Source: Algorimicrobium algoritergicola (GTDB lineage Bacteria; Bacteroidota; Bacteroidia; Flavobacteriales; Flavobacteriaceae). Taken from it: a stretch of 64,000 nt of DNA. Position numbers and translations under genes: made by a program. The stretch spans positions 124,001 to 188,000 of the forward strand of contig NZ_VSKL01000006.1 in the NCBI RefSeq assembly GCF_008086165.1, in the 5' to 3' direction. Shown piece after piece: positions 52,254 through 61,900 of this stretch (the stretch's first letter is position 1; every line of letters begins with the position of its first letter). The notes beneath the pieces were generated by a model. That model saw nothing but the letters and a program-made list of their open reading frames with translations, was not told the origin of the DNA and did not search any database.

Positions 52254-53543
52254 ATGAGAAAAATAATTCCCATTTTCGTTTTCGTTTTCAGTTTGGCAAC
52301 TTTTGGACAATCTAAAAAAACGGATAGTTTATCCACGTACAAAAAGCGTGTATTAGAAACGATTGAAGTCGATTTTTTAATGAGTTATTATACGCAAGAT
52401 GGCGATCATGCTGCCGTTTCTGGAGGTATAGGAACTGAAAAACTAACAGATATTACACCAACATTTGTAGTTGCAATACCTTTAAATAGTGATGATGTTT
52501 TAACAGTAGATGCCGGAATTTCTGCCTATTCGTCGGCTTCATCAAGTAATATTAATCCTTTTGACTCTTCAAATCCTGCTAGTCCATATTCGGACTCTTC
52601 AGGAGCTTCGGCTTCTGATACATGGGTTAATGGTAATTTTAGTTATGCGCACAGTTCGGATGACAGAAACAATATTGTTGAAGGTCATGTGAGTGTCGCA
52701 TCAGAATATGATTATTTTTCAATTGGTTTTGGAGGAAGTTATACACATTTGTTTAATGAGAAAAACACCGAATTAAGCGTTAAAGCGAATGTGTTTTTAG
52801 ATACATGGAATCCACAGTACCCTATTGAATTACGACCCGATTTTACAAATCCTAATATAGTTGGACCAGGTGTTTATAATCCTTTTAAATACGAAGCATT
52901 TACGGATGAGTCCCGAAATTCGTATAGTGTATCATTAAGTTTTTCTCAAATACTATCTAAAAACTTACAAGCATCCGTTTTTATAGATGTTGTTCAGCAA
53001 AATGGACTATTATCAACACCACATCAACGTGTTTATTTTCAAGATCAACCCGATTTTTTTATTGACGATTTTCAATTGGCAGATGATGTAGAACGTTTAC
53101 CAGACACACGATTTAAAATTCCAGTTGGTGCACGTTTAAATTATTTTATTAATGAGCGATTAACGGTACGAACCTATTATCGTTTTTATAATGATGATTG
53201 GGGAATAAACTCGCATACGGCTAGTGTAGAATTGCCTTTTAGAATTTCTGATAAATTCACAGTCTATCCTGTATATCGTTATTATACCCAAACTGCAGCC
53301 GATTATTTTGCACCTTACGAAGCGCATTTGTCCACGGAAACGTTTTATACATCGGATTATGATTTATCTGAATTTAATAGTAGCCAGTATGGTTTTGGCT
53401 TTAATTATACAGATATTTTTGCCGCTGCACATATTTGGAAATTAGGATTAAAAAGTATCGACTTTCGTTACGGATATTATGATAGGAGTGATGGCATGCA
53501 TGCACATATAGCTTCTGCAGGATTTAAGTTTTTGTTAGATTAA
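52254..53543 (+). CDS. DUF3570 outer-membrane beta-barrel protein
   Basis: A 429-residue protein with a signal peptide (cleaved near LATFGQ) and a predicted barrel of alternating strands; it ends AGFKFLLD. SYYTQDGDHAAVSGGIGTE and the low-complexity Ser-rich loop near residue 85 are typical of DUF3570. It is the usual partner of DUF4266 and ApbE, and was proposed in comparative studies of flavinylation as part of an envelope redox system. ATG at 52254 is 1 bp after the DUF4266 stop. Confidence 0.85.
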   Translation: MRKIIPIFVFVFSLATFGQSKKTDSLSTYKKRVLETIEVDFLMSYYTQDGDHAAVSGGIGTEKLTDITPTFVVAIPLNSDDVLTVDAGISAYSSASSSNINPFDSSNPASPYSDSSGASASDTWVNGNFSYAHSSDDRNNIVEGHVSVASEYDYFSIGFGGSYTHLFNEKNTELSVKANVFLDTWNPQYPIELRPDFTNPNIVGPGVYNPFKYEAFTDESRNSYSVSLSFSQILSKNLQASVFIDVVQQNGLLSTPHQRVYFQDQPDFFIDDFQLADDVERLPDTRFKIPVGARLNYFINERLTVRTYYRFYNDDWGINSHTASVELPFRISDKFTVYPVYRYYTQTAADYFAPYEAHLSTETFYTSDYDLSEFNSSQYGFGFNYTDIFAAAHIWKLGLKSIDFRYGYYDRSDGMHAHIASAGFKFLLD

Positions 53544-53594
53544 TCTCGCTTATACTAATTTGCTTTTTAAAAAAGACCTCTGTATTATTACATT

Positions 53595-54299
53595 ATGAAA
53601 TATACTTGGGTCTTTTTTATGTTATTTATTTCGCAGCAACTGTTAGCTTCAGAGTGGTCATGTTTAAAAATCTATCAACAAGAAACTGGGCAACAAGCCT
53701 TATCTGAAAAAGATTGGTTAACATCTGACAGACGAAGAAACTCTCAAGTCTGGCAGCAAGCCAATACATTTAATTTAGAAAATCAATTACCTTCAGAATA
53801 CAGCACCATAAGACAACGACGTGATTTTTACGAATGGTATTATACAGCAATTTCAGAAAAAGGACACGACGTTGTATGGCCAAAAATGGCACATTATATT
53901 TCTACCAAATTGCGTTTAACAAAAGCATTTCCATTCACTATTTTTACTAATAAATCCATTAAATCGTATGCAAATCAAGGAAGTGAAACGGTTTTCATGC
54001 AAGTATTTTCAAATTTGAAAATACTTTACAATTCTGAATCCATTTTAAAATCGGAAGCCGCTTTGGCTTGGGATGAAGCTATATTATATAAAGAGCAGGC
54101 TGATTGGATACAAACTATTTATAATGATATTGATGAAAACACTTTGAAAACCATTGAAAAAATGGCAAAAGGTAAAGGGTTTTATAGTTTGATGGTGCCG
54201 AAAGCCATTCGATTTAAAGGTGATATTTCTAATCAGAATTCACGCTATCAGTATGCTTTAACGCAATTGCGTGTGTATTGTAAAAAACGCTATGAATAA
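53595..54299 (+). CDS. Unrecognised secreted protein, intact copy
   Basis: A 234-residue protein with a signal peptide (residues 1-18, cleaved near LLAS) and a mature part rich in Trp, Tyr and charged residues. I do not recognise the family. Conserved-looking blocks are SCLKIYQQETGQQALSEKDW, SDRRRNSQVWQQAN, RRDFYEWYYTAI and VVWPKMAHYI. A truncated sister lies at 50051, on the other side of the ApbE operon, with near-identical central DNA. Its 52-bp distance after DUF3570 allows cotranscription. It could be an envelope protein of the redox module. Confidence 0.7.
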   Translation: MKYTWVFFMLFISQQLLASEWSCLKIYQQETGQQALSEKDWLTSDRRRNSQVWQQANTFNLENQLPSEYSTIRQRRDFYEWYYTAISEKGHDVVWPKMAHYISTKLRLTKAFPFTIFTNKSIKSYANQGSETVFMQVFSNLKILYNSESILKSEAALAWDEAILYKEQADWIQTIYNDIDENTLKTIEKMAKGKGFYSLMVPKAIRFKGDISNQNSRYQYALTQLRVYCKKRYE

Positions 54300-54338
54300 T
54301 TTATAAGAAACTTAAAAGAAATTTCTTTTTATAAATTG

Positions 54339-54346
54339 TATATTTG
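54339..54346 (+). promoter_or_regulatory. TATATTTG -7 element of guaB
   Basis: A perfect TAnnTTTG match 26 bp before the ATG; the -33 box is weak (TTTC region near 54316). Confidence 0.6.
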
Positions 54347-54372
54347 CACGCAATTATAACTGTAATTGCATC

Positions 54373-55845
54373 ATGATAGCACACACCAACAAAATTTTAG
54401 GAGAAGGATTAACGTATGACGACGTTTTATTAGTTCCAGCATTCTCTGAAGTTTTACCTCGCGAAGTCAGCATTAAGTCCAAATTTTCAAGAAATATTAC
54501 GTTAAATGTACCTATTGTATCCGCAGCTATGGATACGGTAACCGAAAGTAAAATGGCTATTGCCATGGCGCAAGAAGGAGGCATTGGCGTACTTCATAAA
54601 AACATGACTATTGAGGCTCAAGCTTTTAAAGTACGGAAAGTAAAACGTGCAGAAAGTGGAATGATAATCGACCCAGTTACTTTGCCATTAACGGCCATAG
54701 TTGGCGATGCCAAACAAAATATGGCTGAATATAGTATTGGTGGAATTCCAATAGTTGATGACCATGGTGTTTTAAAAGGCATTGTTACCAATCGTGATTT
54801 ACGTTTTGAAAAAAATGACAATCGGCCAATTATAGAAGTTATGACTTCTGAAAACTTGGTTACTGCCGGAAAAGGTACATCCTTACAAGATGCTGAAGGC
54901 ATTCTTCAAGAAAATAAAATTGAAAAACTTCCCGTAGTTGATGAAAACAATAAACTTATTGGTTTAATTACGTTTCGTGATATTACCAAACTTACGCAAA
55001 AACCAAACGCCAATAAGGATTCTTTTGGACGTTTGCGTGTAGCCGCAGCTATTGGTGTTACTGGTGATGCACTTGCACGTGCTGAGGCGCTTGTAGCAGC
55101 TGGTGTTGACGCTATTATTATTGATACGGCTCATGGACATACGAAAGGCGTAGTAACTATTTTAAAGCAAGTAAAAGCCAAGTTTCCACAATTAGATGTG
55201 GTTGTCGGTAATATTGCGACACCTGAAGCGGCTAAATATTTAGTAGAAGCAGGAGCAGATGCCGTTAAAGTAGGAATTGGACCTGGTTCCATTTGTACAA
55301 CGCGTGTGGTTGCAGGTGTGGGTTTTCCACAATTTTCTGCAGTTCTAGAAGTCGCAGCAGCTATAAAAGGCTCTGGAGTCCCAGTAATTGCAGATGGAGG
55401 AATTCGTTATACTGGAGATATTCCAAAAGCTTTAGCAGCAGGAGCAGACTCTGTTATGTTAGGATCTCTTTTAGCAGGAACCAAAGAATCGCCAGGCGAA
55501 ACTATTATTTATGAAGGGCGAAAATTTAAGTCTTATCGTGGTATGGGCTCTGTAGAAGCAATGAAGCAAGGGAGTAAAGACCGTTATTTCCAAGATGTTG
55601 AAGACGACATTAAGAAATTAGTACCTGAAGGTATTGTAGGGCGTGTACCGTATAAAGGCGAATTGCATGAGAGTATTCATCAATTTGTAGGAGGTTTACG
55701 AGCCGGAATGGGATACTGTGGTGCTAAAGATGTGGAGACTTTAAAAGAGACCGGACGATTTGTGAAAATAACGGCGTCTGGAATTAATGAAAGCCATCCG
55801 CATGATGTAACCATTACTAAAGAATCTCCTAATTATTCACGATAA
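54373..55845 (+). CDS. guaB: Inosine-5'-monophosphate dehydrogenase
   Basis: A 490-residue enzyme making XMP for guanine nucleotide synthesis. [30 protein letters not shown] and the catalytic loop [15 protein letters not shown] (Cys about 306) are visible, as are the mobile flap [10 protein letters not shown] and RVPYKGEL. Two CBS domains (about 95-210) sit in the usual place for allosteric control. Its stop abuts the stop of the convergent DUF3784 gene with no spacer. Confidence 0.95.
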   Translation: MIAHTNKILGEGLTYDDVLLVPAFSEVLPREVSIKSKFSRNITLNVPIVSAAMDTVTESKMAIAMAQEGGIGVLHKNMTIEAQAFKVRKVKRAESGMIIDPVTLPLTAIVGDAKQNMAEYSIGGIPIVDDHGVLKGIVTNRDLRFEKNDNRPIIEVMTSENLVTAGKGTSLQDAEGILQENKIEKLPVVDENNKLIGLITFRDITKLTQKPNANKDSFGRLRVAAAIGVTGDALARAEALVAAGVDAIIIDTAHGHTKGVVTILKQVKAKFPQLDVVVGNIATPEAAKYLVEAGADAVKVGIGPGSICTTRVVAGVGFPQFSAVLEVAAAIKGSGVPVIADGGIRYTGDIPKALAAGADSVMLGSLLAGTKESPGETIIYEGRKFKSYRGMGSVEAMKQGSKDRYFQDVEDDIKKLVPEGIVGRVPYKGELHESIHQFVGGLRAGMGYCGAKDVETLKETGRFVKITASGINESHPHDVTITKESPNYSR

Positions 55846-56163
55846 TTAATCGTTTTTAGATTTATTCTTATAAGCCTTGGAATTAACTTTTATCAAGAGG
55901 AAAGGTACGCCCAATAAAGTAGCGAGCAAAATACCATAAGCGCCAATTTGTTCATTGTCCAACCATTTTGAAAGTCCATATCCTATAAGTATAATGGCAG
56001 CCATGCTATACATCACGAAGGCAAACAAACGTGCTATTTTTTCAATATTATAAGTTGCTTTTTCGTCATCAGACATCGTATTGAAACCAGCAATTAAATC
56101 GTAGAATTTAAAGTTGTAGACCAATATGGCACATACTATAAATATAACAGCTGTTAAAATCAT
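55846..56163 (-). CDS. DUF3784 small membrane protein
   Basis: A 105-residue protein with three hydrophobic segments (about 3-18, 48-64, 74-92). The loop DLIAGFNTMSDDEKATYN (about 22-39) is the DUF3784 hallmark. Function is unknown. It overlaps the stop of the gene upstream by 4 bp (ATGA), so it is translationally coupled. Confidence 0.8.
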   Translation of the reverse strand: MILTAVIFIVCAILVYNFKFYDLIAGFNTMSDDEKATYNIEKIARLFAFVMYSMAAIILIGYGLSKWLDNEQIGAYGILLATLLGVPFLLIKVNSKAYKNKSKND

Positions 56164-56402
56164 AATGTTTCGGTGTAAAGTTGACCACGATGTGGTTTTA
56201 ACGCATCGCGAATGGGTTTCATGATGTTTTCGGGAACCACTAAATACGCAATGGCATGCATATCATTTTCGGCATGGAAACCAGTGATTTCTAAATCTAA
56301 TTTTTCACTTTGAATATATTCTTTTAAATGAATTTCATGATGTTCTGCAATTTTTAAGGCATCTGGACCTCTAAAATCCCAAATTAATTTTAAATCTCTC
56401 AT
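56160..56402 (-). CDS. Small conserved hypothetical cytoplasmic protein
   Basis: An 80-residue protein, MRDLKLIWDFRGPDALKIAE, with two His residues in EHHEIHLKEY and an AYLVVPENIMKPIRDAL segment that looks alpha/beta. No signal or membrane segment. I do not recognise the family. The 4-bp overlap with the DUF3784 gene suggests a shared role. Confidence 0.7.
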   Translation of the reverse strand: MRDLKLIWDFRGPDALKIAEHHEIHLKEYIQSEKLDLEITGFHAENDMHAIAYLVVPENIMKPIRDALKPHRGQLYTETL

Positions 56403-56448
56403 GTTGTAATTTTAGATTAAACCGTGCTTTAAATATAGTTGTTTTTAA

Positions 56449-57681
56449 TTAAGATTTCAAATTCTTCATACGTTGCAGAAGGGTTGGATGCGAATAATGC
56501 ATAAACACATAGGCTTTATGTGGTGTTAAATTGCTTAAACTATTTTTTGATAATTTTTTAAGCGACGTTATTAGCGGATCTGCAGCATAGGTGTTTTTAG
56601 CATAATTATCAGCTTGGTATTCAAATTTTCTGGAGAACCAATTCATAATTAATCCGGTAATTTCGGAAATAGGACTATACAATAAACCAAAGGCAATTAA
56701 GCCGACATGAAAGCTTGGTATTTCAACACCTAAGGCATTTGATAATAGCGGATTTGAAATAAAAACAGATAAAATATACAGGGTTAATCCAGTCAGAAGA
56801 ATGGATGTTACCAAATTGAAGACAATATGTTTCTTTTTATAATGTCCAACTTCATGTGCCAGAACAGCTACAATTTCATCATCCACTAAGTCGGTTATCA
56901 AGGTGTCATAAAGAGTTACGCGTTTCTCACTTCCAAAACCTGAAAAATAAGCATTGGCTTTGGTGCTTCGCTTTGAACCATCAATCACAAAAATTTTATC
57001 CAGTGTAAAACCTACTGTTTCTGCATACGCTGAAATTTTATCGCGTAAATCACCATCTTCCAAAGGTGTTTGTTTATTGAATATGGGTACAATCAGTCGT
57101 GCATAAAACATATTCATAAAAATGGTAAAGCATGCAACAAGTCCCCAAGTATAAATCCAAAAGTAACTACCCGATGCTTGATAAAACCAAATAATTAGTG
57201 CTAAAATGCCACCACCTAAAACAGCCATCATTCCCCAACCTTTAATCTTGTCTAATAAAAAAGTGCCTTTCGTGGTTTTGTTGAATCCGAATTTTTCTTC
57301 AATCACAAAGGTTTGATAATAGGCGAAGGGTGTGGTTAAAATATCGCTCCCAATCATAATAACCCCAAAGAATAGTAACGCGATTAGAATAGGGTTTTCA
57401 GAATAGCTTCTTGCTACATTATCAATAAATTCAAAGCCATCAAAAAATAGAAACGCTAATGTAAGTACTAGTGAAAATGTGGATGTTATAATGCCGAATT
57501 TGTAATTGGTTTTTTTGTAGGCCTGGGATTTTTCATAATCTTCGGCATTGTAAACATCATCTAATTCTTCTGGAATAGGATCGTTATACTGTTTGGCATT
57601 TAAAGCATCGAGGATTTTATCGACAAGAAAATCTACTATAATGATGGCTATGATGATGTAGAATAGGGTGGTTGCGGTCAT
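56449..57681 (-). CDS. M48 family metalloprotease (Ste24/CAAX protease 1-like)
   Basis: A 410-residue integral membrane zinc protease. The HExxH site is VLAHEVGHYKKKH (about residue 273); the third ligand is probably in KFEYQADNYA. Several helices flank the catalytic part as in Ste24 proteins, and SGFGSEKRVTLYDTLI is typical. Bacterial members are thought to act in membrane-protein quality control; no prenylated substrate is implied. Confidence 0.9.
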   Translation of the reverse strand: MTATTLFYIIIAIIIVDFLVDKILDALNAKQYNDPIPEELDDVYNAEDYEKSQAYKKTNYKFGIITSTFSLVLTLAFLFFDGFEFIDNVARSYSENPILIALLFFGVIMIGSDILTTPFAYYQTFVIEEKFGFNKTTKGTFLLDKIKGWGMMAVLGGGILALIIWFYQASGSYFWIYTWGLVACFTIFMNMFYARLIVPIFNKQTPLEDGDLRDKISAYAETVGFTLDKIFVIDGSKRSTKANAYFSGFGSEKRVTLYDTLITDLVDDEIVAVLAHEVGHYKKKHIVFNLVTSILLTGLTLYILSVFISNPLLSNALGVEIPSFHVGLIAFGLLYSPISEITGLIMNWFSRKFEYQADNYAKNTYAADPLITSLKKLSKNSLSNLTPHKAYVFMHYSHPTLLQRMKNLKS

Positions 57682-57711
57682 ATAAATTAATGATGAATAA
57701 TGCGTAATTAA

Positions 57712-58056
57712 TTATCTTTTTGAGGATTGAATGATCTTAAATAATATTTTTAAAATACTTGAAAGTTCATTTTCAAGAGCGTTAAATTCTTCAGCAGTAA
57801 TATCTTTGGAATCCTTTAAAAGTCTTAACCAATAATGTGTTTCTCTAGCTTCCTTATATGAAATGGACATTTTAGCTCTAAAATCTCGTTTAGAAATGCC
57901 TCCAATGGCTTCTTCAACATTAGCGCCAATGGATGTGCCTGATTTTAAAATTTGTCTCGATAGCACATACACCTTATTTTCGACTAACTTTTTACTTAAA
58001 AACACTATGGATAGCGCAAAGTTGTAAGACTTGATTGCTATGATATTATCTTTCAT
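57712..58056 (-). CDS. Four-helix-bundle protein (23S rRNA-intervening-sequence family)
   Basis: A 114-residue all-helical protein. LSRQILKSGTSIGANVEEA, GISKRDFRAKMSISYKEARET and HYWLRLLKD match the S23/avd-like four-helix-bundle family found in 23S rRNA intervening sequences and as stand-alone genes. Members are basic and often linked to nucleic acid. Here there is no rRNA and no reverse transcriptase nearby. AT-rich ATTAAT-type text borders both ends of the gene, which splits a cluster of housekeeping genes and suggests insertion. Confidence 0.85.
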   Translation of the reverse strand: MKDNIIAIKSYNFALSIVFLSKKLVENKVYVLSRQILKSGTSIGANVEEAIGGISKRDFRAKMSISYKEARETHYWLRLLKDSKDITAEEFNALENELSSILKILFKIIQSSKR

Positions 58057-58080
58057 ATGGTAATTATTAATCGCTAATTG

Positions 58081-58881
58081 TTAATTACTCATTAGCCTCT
58101 GACGAACCGCTTCAAAAATAAGAATTCCTGCCGCAACAGAGACGTTCATGGAGTCTATTTCGCCTTGCATGGGAATAATAATATTTTGCGCAGCAGCATC
58201 GCGCCATTCTTGACTTAATCCTGTGGCTTCTGTGCCAACAACCAAGGCCGTTGATTTCGTGTAATCTTGCGTATGATAATCTACAGAGGCTTGCAAAGCG
58301 GCGCAATAAATAGGAATTTGGTTTTCCTTTAAAAACGGAATGATTTCACTGGTAGAACCCATGGCAATTTGGTTGGTAAACACACAACCAACGCTAGAGC
58401 GTATAATATTTGGATTGTATAAATCCGTTTTTGGGTTGGCAATAATAACCAAGTCTACATTTGCGGCATCTGCCGTTCGTAATAAAGCACCAATATTACC
58501 TGGTTTTTCAGGTGCTTCCGCAATTAGGATTAATGGGTTTTTGGAATTTAATATAACCGATTCTAAAGCATGTACTTTATGTTTGGCAACGGCCAGAACG
58601 CCTTCAGTCGTATCACGATGCGCTAATTTTTGATAGACGTCTTTGGAGACTTCTATACAGTTATTAAAATCGCCTATTAATTTCTTTAATGCTTCTTCTG
58701 AAAACAATTCCGGATAAAACAAAATGGTATCTATTTCATAACCACCTTTCAGTGCCAAACTAATCTCTCGAGAACCTTCAATTAAAAATAAGCCAGACTT
58801 TTTTCGAGCTCTAGATTTTTCTTTTAAAAGCACTAAATCTTTTATGTAGGAATTTTGTGTACTTGAAATAACTTTGTTCAT
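58081..58881 (-). CDS. SpoU/TrmH family RNA 2'-O-methyltransferase
   Basis: A 266-residue enzyme with an N-terminal substrate-binding domain (KSGLFLIEGSREISLAL) and a C-terminal SPOUT knot domain with EKPGNIGALLRTADAANVD, VVGTEATGLS and SMNVSVAAGILIFEAVRQR, motifs 1 to 3. It resembles RlmB/TsnR-like enzymes acting on rRNA or tRNA ribose. ATG at 58881 (or the adjacent ATG at 58884) starts the usual MNKVISSTQN; the longer GTG-started frame is unlikely. Confidence 0.9.
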   Translation of the reverse strand: MNKVISSTQNSYIKDLVLLKEKSRARKKSGLFLIEGSREISLALKGGYEIDTILFYPELFSEEALKKLIGDFNNCIEVSKDVYQKLAHRDTTEGVLAVAKHKVHALESVILNSKNPLILIAEAPEKPGNIGALLRTADAANVDLVIIANPKTDLYNPNIIRSSVGCVFTNQIAMGSTSEIIPFLKENQIPIYCAALQASVDYHTQDYTKSTALVVGTEATGLSQEWRDAAAQNIIIPMQGEIDSMNVSVAAGILIFEAVRQRLMSN

Positions 58882-58901
58882 CATGAAAATGGCTATATTT
58901 G
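58873..58901 (+). promoter_or_regulatory. Promoter of the T9SS cargo gene
   Basis: TTTG at 58873-58876 and TATATTTG at 58894-58901 (spacer 17 bp). It overlaps the 5' end of the divergent methyltransferase gene, so the two transcription units may interfere. Confidence 0.6.
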
Positions 58902-58922
58902 TCGCCACAAAGTTAAATTATT

Positions 58923-61900
58923 ATGAAGCAAAAACTACTTTTTATACTTATTACTGTACTATTTACGACCAATAATTTTGGTCAATCCTCTTTTATAACG
59001 CAAAATGTAGATTGTGTTACAGGTTGTTCAGAACTCACCGTTAATTTTCCAACAATTCAGGAAACAAGTGATTATGATGTTGCTAGTATTCCGTTTAATC
59101 CACCAAGAAACTTTAACGGATTGCAAAATTCTTTAATTTTGGATGATGTTTGGAGTAATGTTATTGATTTGCCCTTTGATTTTAATTTTTTTGAACAAAG
59201 CTATAATCAATTAGTAATTGGAGACAATGGTGTCCTTTCTTTTGATGTTTCAAATGCTGGAACTGGTAATGGGTGGCAATTAAACCAAACTTTACCGAGT
59301 AGTACAAACCAAACATTGAGTGAGGCCAATATTTTTGGAGCAGGACACGATATGGATTCCAGAACAAGTATAGATACCCATGAAGTTGGATATGAAGTTT
59401 TTGGAGAAGCGCCTTTTAGGTATTTTATTGTTAGTTATTATAATGTTTCTCAATATGGAAATGGGTGCAACGATTTAAGAACTACCCAAATGATGGTTCT
59501 TTATGAAACGACTAACATTATAGAGGTATTTTTACAAGACAAACCCATTTGCGAAACATGGAATAATGGTAATGCCGTATTAGGTATTCAAAATCCTGCT
59601 GGCACTGTTGCTGTTGTTCCGCCTGGTAGAAATACAAGCGCCTGGGAAGCAACTAATGAAGCGTGGCGTTTTAATCCCTCTGGAACTGTTGTAGAAAACA
59701 CCTATCAATGGTCTAATAGTGCAGGAGATATAATTGGTGCAACTCCAATGGTTACTGTTTGTCCTGCAACAGATGAAACCTATACCGTAGAAACGTCCTA
59801 TTTTAATTTTAGCTTTTTTGGTTATGAAACGTATTCTGAAGATATTATAGTTTACACCAGTTTAATTGGTGAAGCACCAGCTAATCTTCAAGTGTGTAGT
59901 GATGTTACCAATGAACTTTTTGATTTAACCCAACAAACAGATATTATTACAGGTGGCTCGACTTGTAGTGTTGTTACGTACCACGAAACTTTAGCTCATG
60001 CAGAAACTGGTAATAATGCCATTTCAAATCCTAGCAGTTATACAAACACATCAAATCCGCAGACCATTTTTGTTCGTGTGGAGGATGCAGATTCAGGGAA
60101 TTTTGAATCCAGTTCATTTACCATACAAATTGATTTATTGCCAGCAACGTCTCAAGCAGAAATGGAAGCTTGCAGTACCACACCTGGTTTTGCTGAATTT
60201 GATTTAGATGTCTTATCAGAATTAATTACAGTTCCGAATTCAGGTTTTGAATTTTCATTTTATGCATCTATTGTAGATGCGCAAAATGACCGAAATTCTT
60301 TGGTGAGTCCGTTCACAAACACAGTAGCCAATAGTCAAGGATTAATTGCGAAAGTAACAGATCCTAATACGGGTTGTTTTGTATATACTGAATGCTATGT
60401 GAGTGTTTTAGATGGTACAAACTTGCAAAATGTTTCTTTAGTGCAATGTGATGATGACATAAGTGACGGTTTTACTGAATTTGATTTAGCAAGTGTTTTA
60501 CAACAAGTAGGGAATGGACAGCCTAATCTGGAGCTAACACTTTACGAAAGTGAAACTGATGCCAATAACGCTACTAATCCCATTGGTAATGTAGAAAGCT
60601 ATACAAATACCAGCAATCCGCAAATTATTTTCGTTCGAGGTGAAAATTTAACTTCTGGTTGCGTAGGTTTCAGTACAATCGAGCTATTTGTAGAAGAAGC
60701 TATCACTTTAACAACACCTTCGCCATTAACGGTCTGCGATTTAGATGGAACGGCAGATGGGTTTGCCTTGTTTAACTTAAGCGACAAGGATTCAGAAATT
60801 TTAGGCGGATTAGAACCCAATAATTACGCCATTAGTTATTATGAAACCCTTTTAGATGCTGAAGGAAGCCTGAACGCTTTAATCGCGACTAGTTATACGA
60901 ATGTAATTGCCAATAATCAAACCGTTTTTGTACGTGTAGATAATATCTCTGCAGGCTGTTTTGCAACCACCACATTGGAACTGGTTGTAGATTTAGATTG
61001 TCCATTTGGATGCCAAGAAACATATACATTCTGTTATGATAGCAATGACACGACCGAATATGTGCACACCAGTGATAACGGTTCTCCTTTAACTGTTGTT
61101 TTTACAGCTGGTCAGGTAGAAAATAATTTTGATGAATTAATAATATTGGACTCAGATGGTATTTCAGAATTATACAATGGCTATGGTAATTCTGGTGATG
61201 TAACTGGATTAACTATTACATCGACTGGTGATTCAATTACTATCAAAGTACTTTCTGATGGTTCTGTTAGTTGTGCTTCCGGCGCACGCAACCCAATTTC
61301 ATATTATGTATACTGTTTAAATTTTGAGAATGCCATAGTAGTAAATGCTTTTATAGACGAAAATGGCGATTCTATTTTTGATGATTCAGAAGTGAAATTT
61401 AACGAAGGACTATTTAGTTACGAGGTGAATAATGATGGTGTTATTAATTATGTCAATTCATCGTATGGCAGTTTTATTATTCCAAACACAACAGTAGGAA
61501 ATACCTATGATGTTAGCTTTGTGATGTATGAAAACTATACTGAATGCCTCACACAAACTATTACCCTAATTGAAAATGTTGCACCCATTGAACGAGAAAC
61601 TGTAGCGGTTAATTTCCCGTTAACACGTATAGCTGAATGTACCGATATTGCTGTGAACTTGGTTTCTTACGTGCCACCAAGACCTGGTCAGATTCAAACC
61701 AATTATCTCGTAGTTGAGAATTTAGGAAATATCCCAGTTTCGGGTTCTGTTACATTCACGCACGATGCTCAAGTCACATTTAATAATGTGTCAGGTTTAA
61801 ATGCTGGAAATACTATAACGAATACGAGTACTGGTTTTGTCTTAAACTTCAATAATTTAGCACCAGGAATGGACGAAGAAGTTTATGTCGCATTAGATGT

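Noticed and set aside
57712..58056. Accessory protein of a diversity-generating retroelement
   Set aside because: Same fold family, but no reverse transcriptase, template repeat or variable target gene is nearby.
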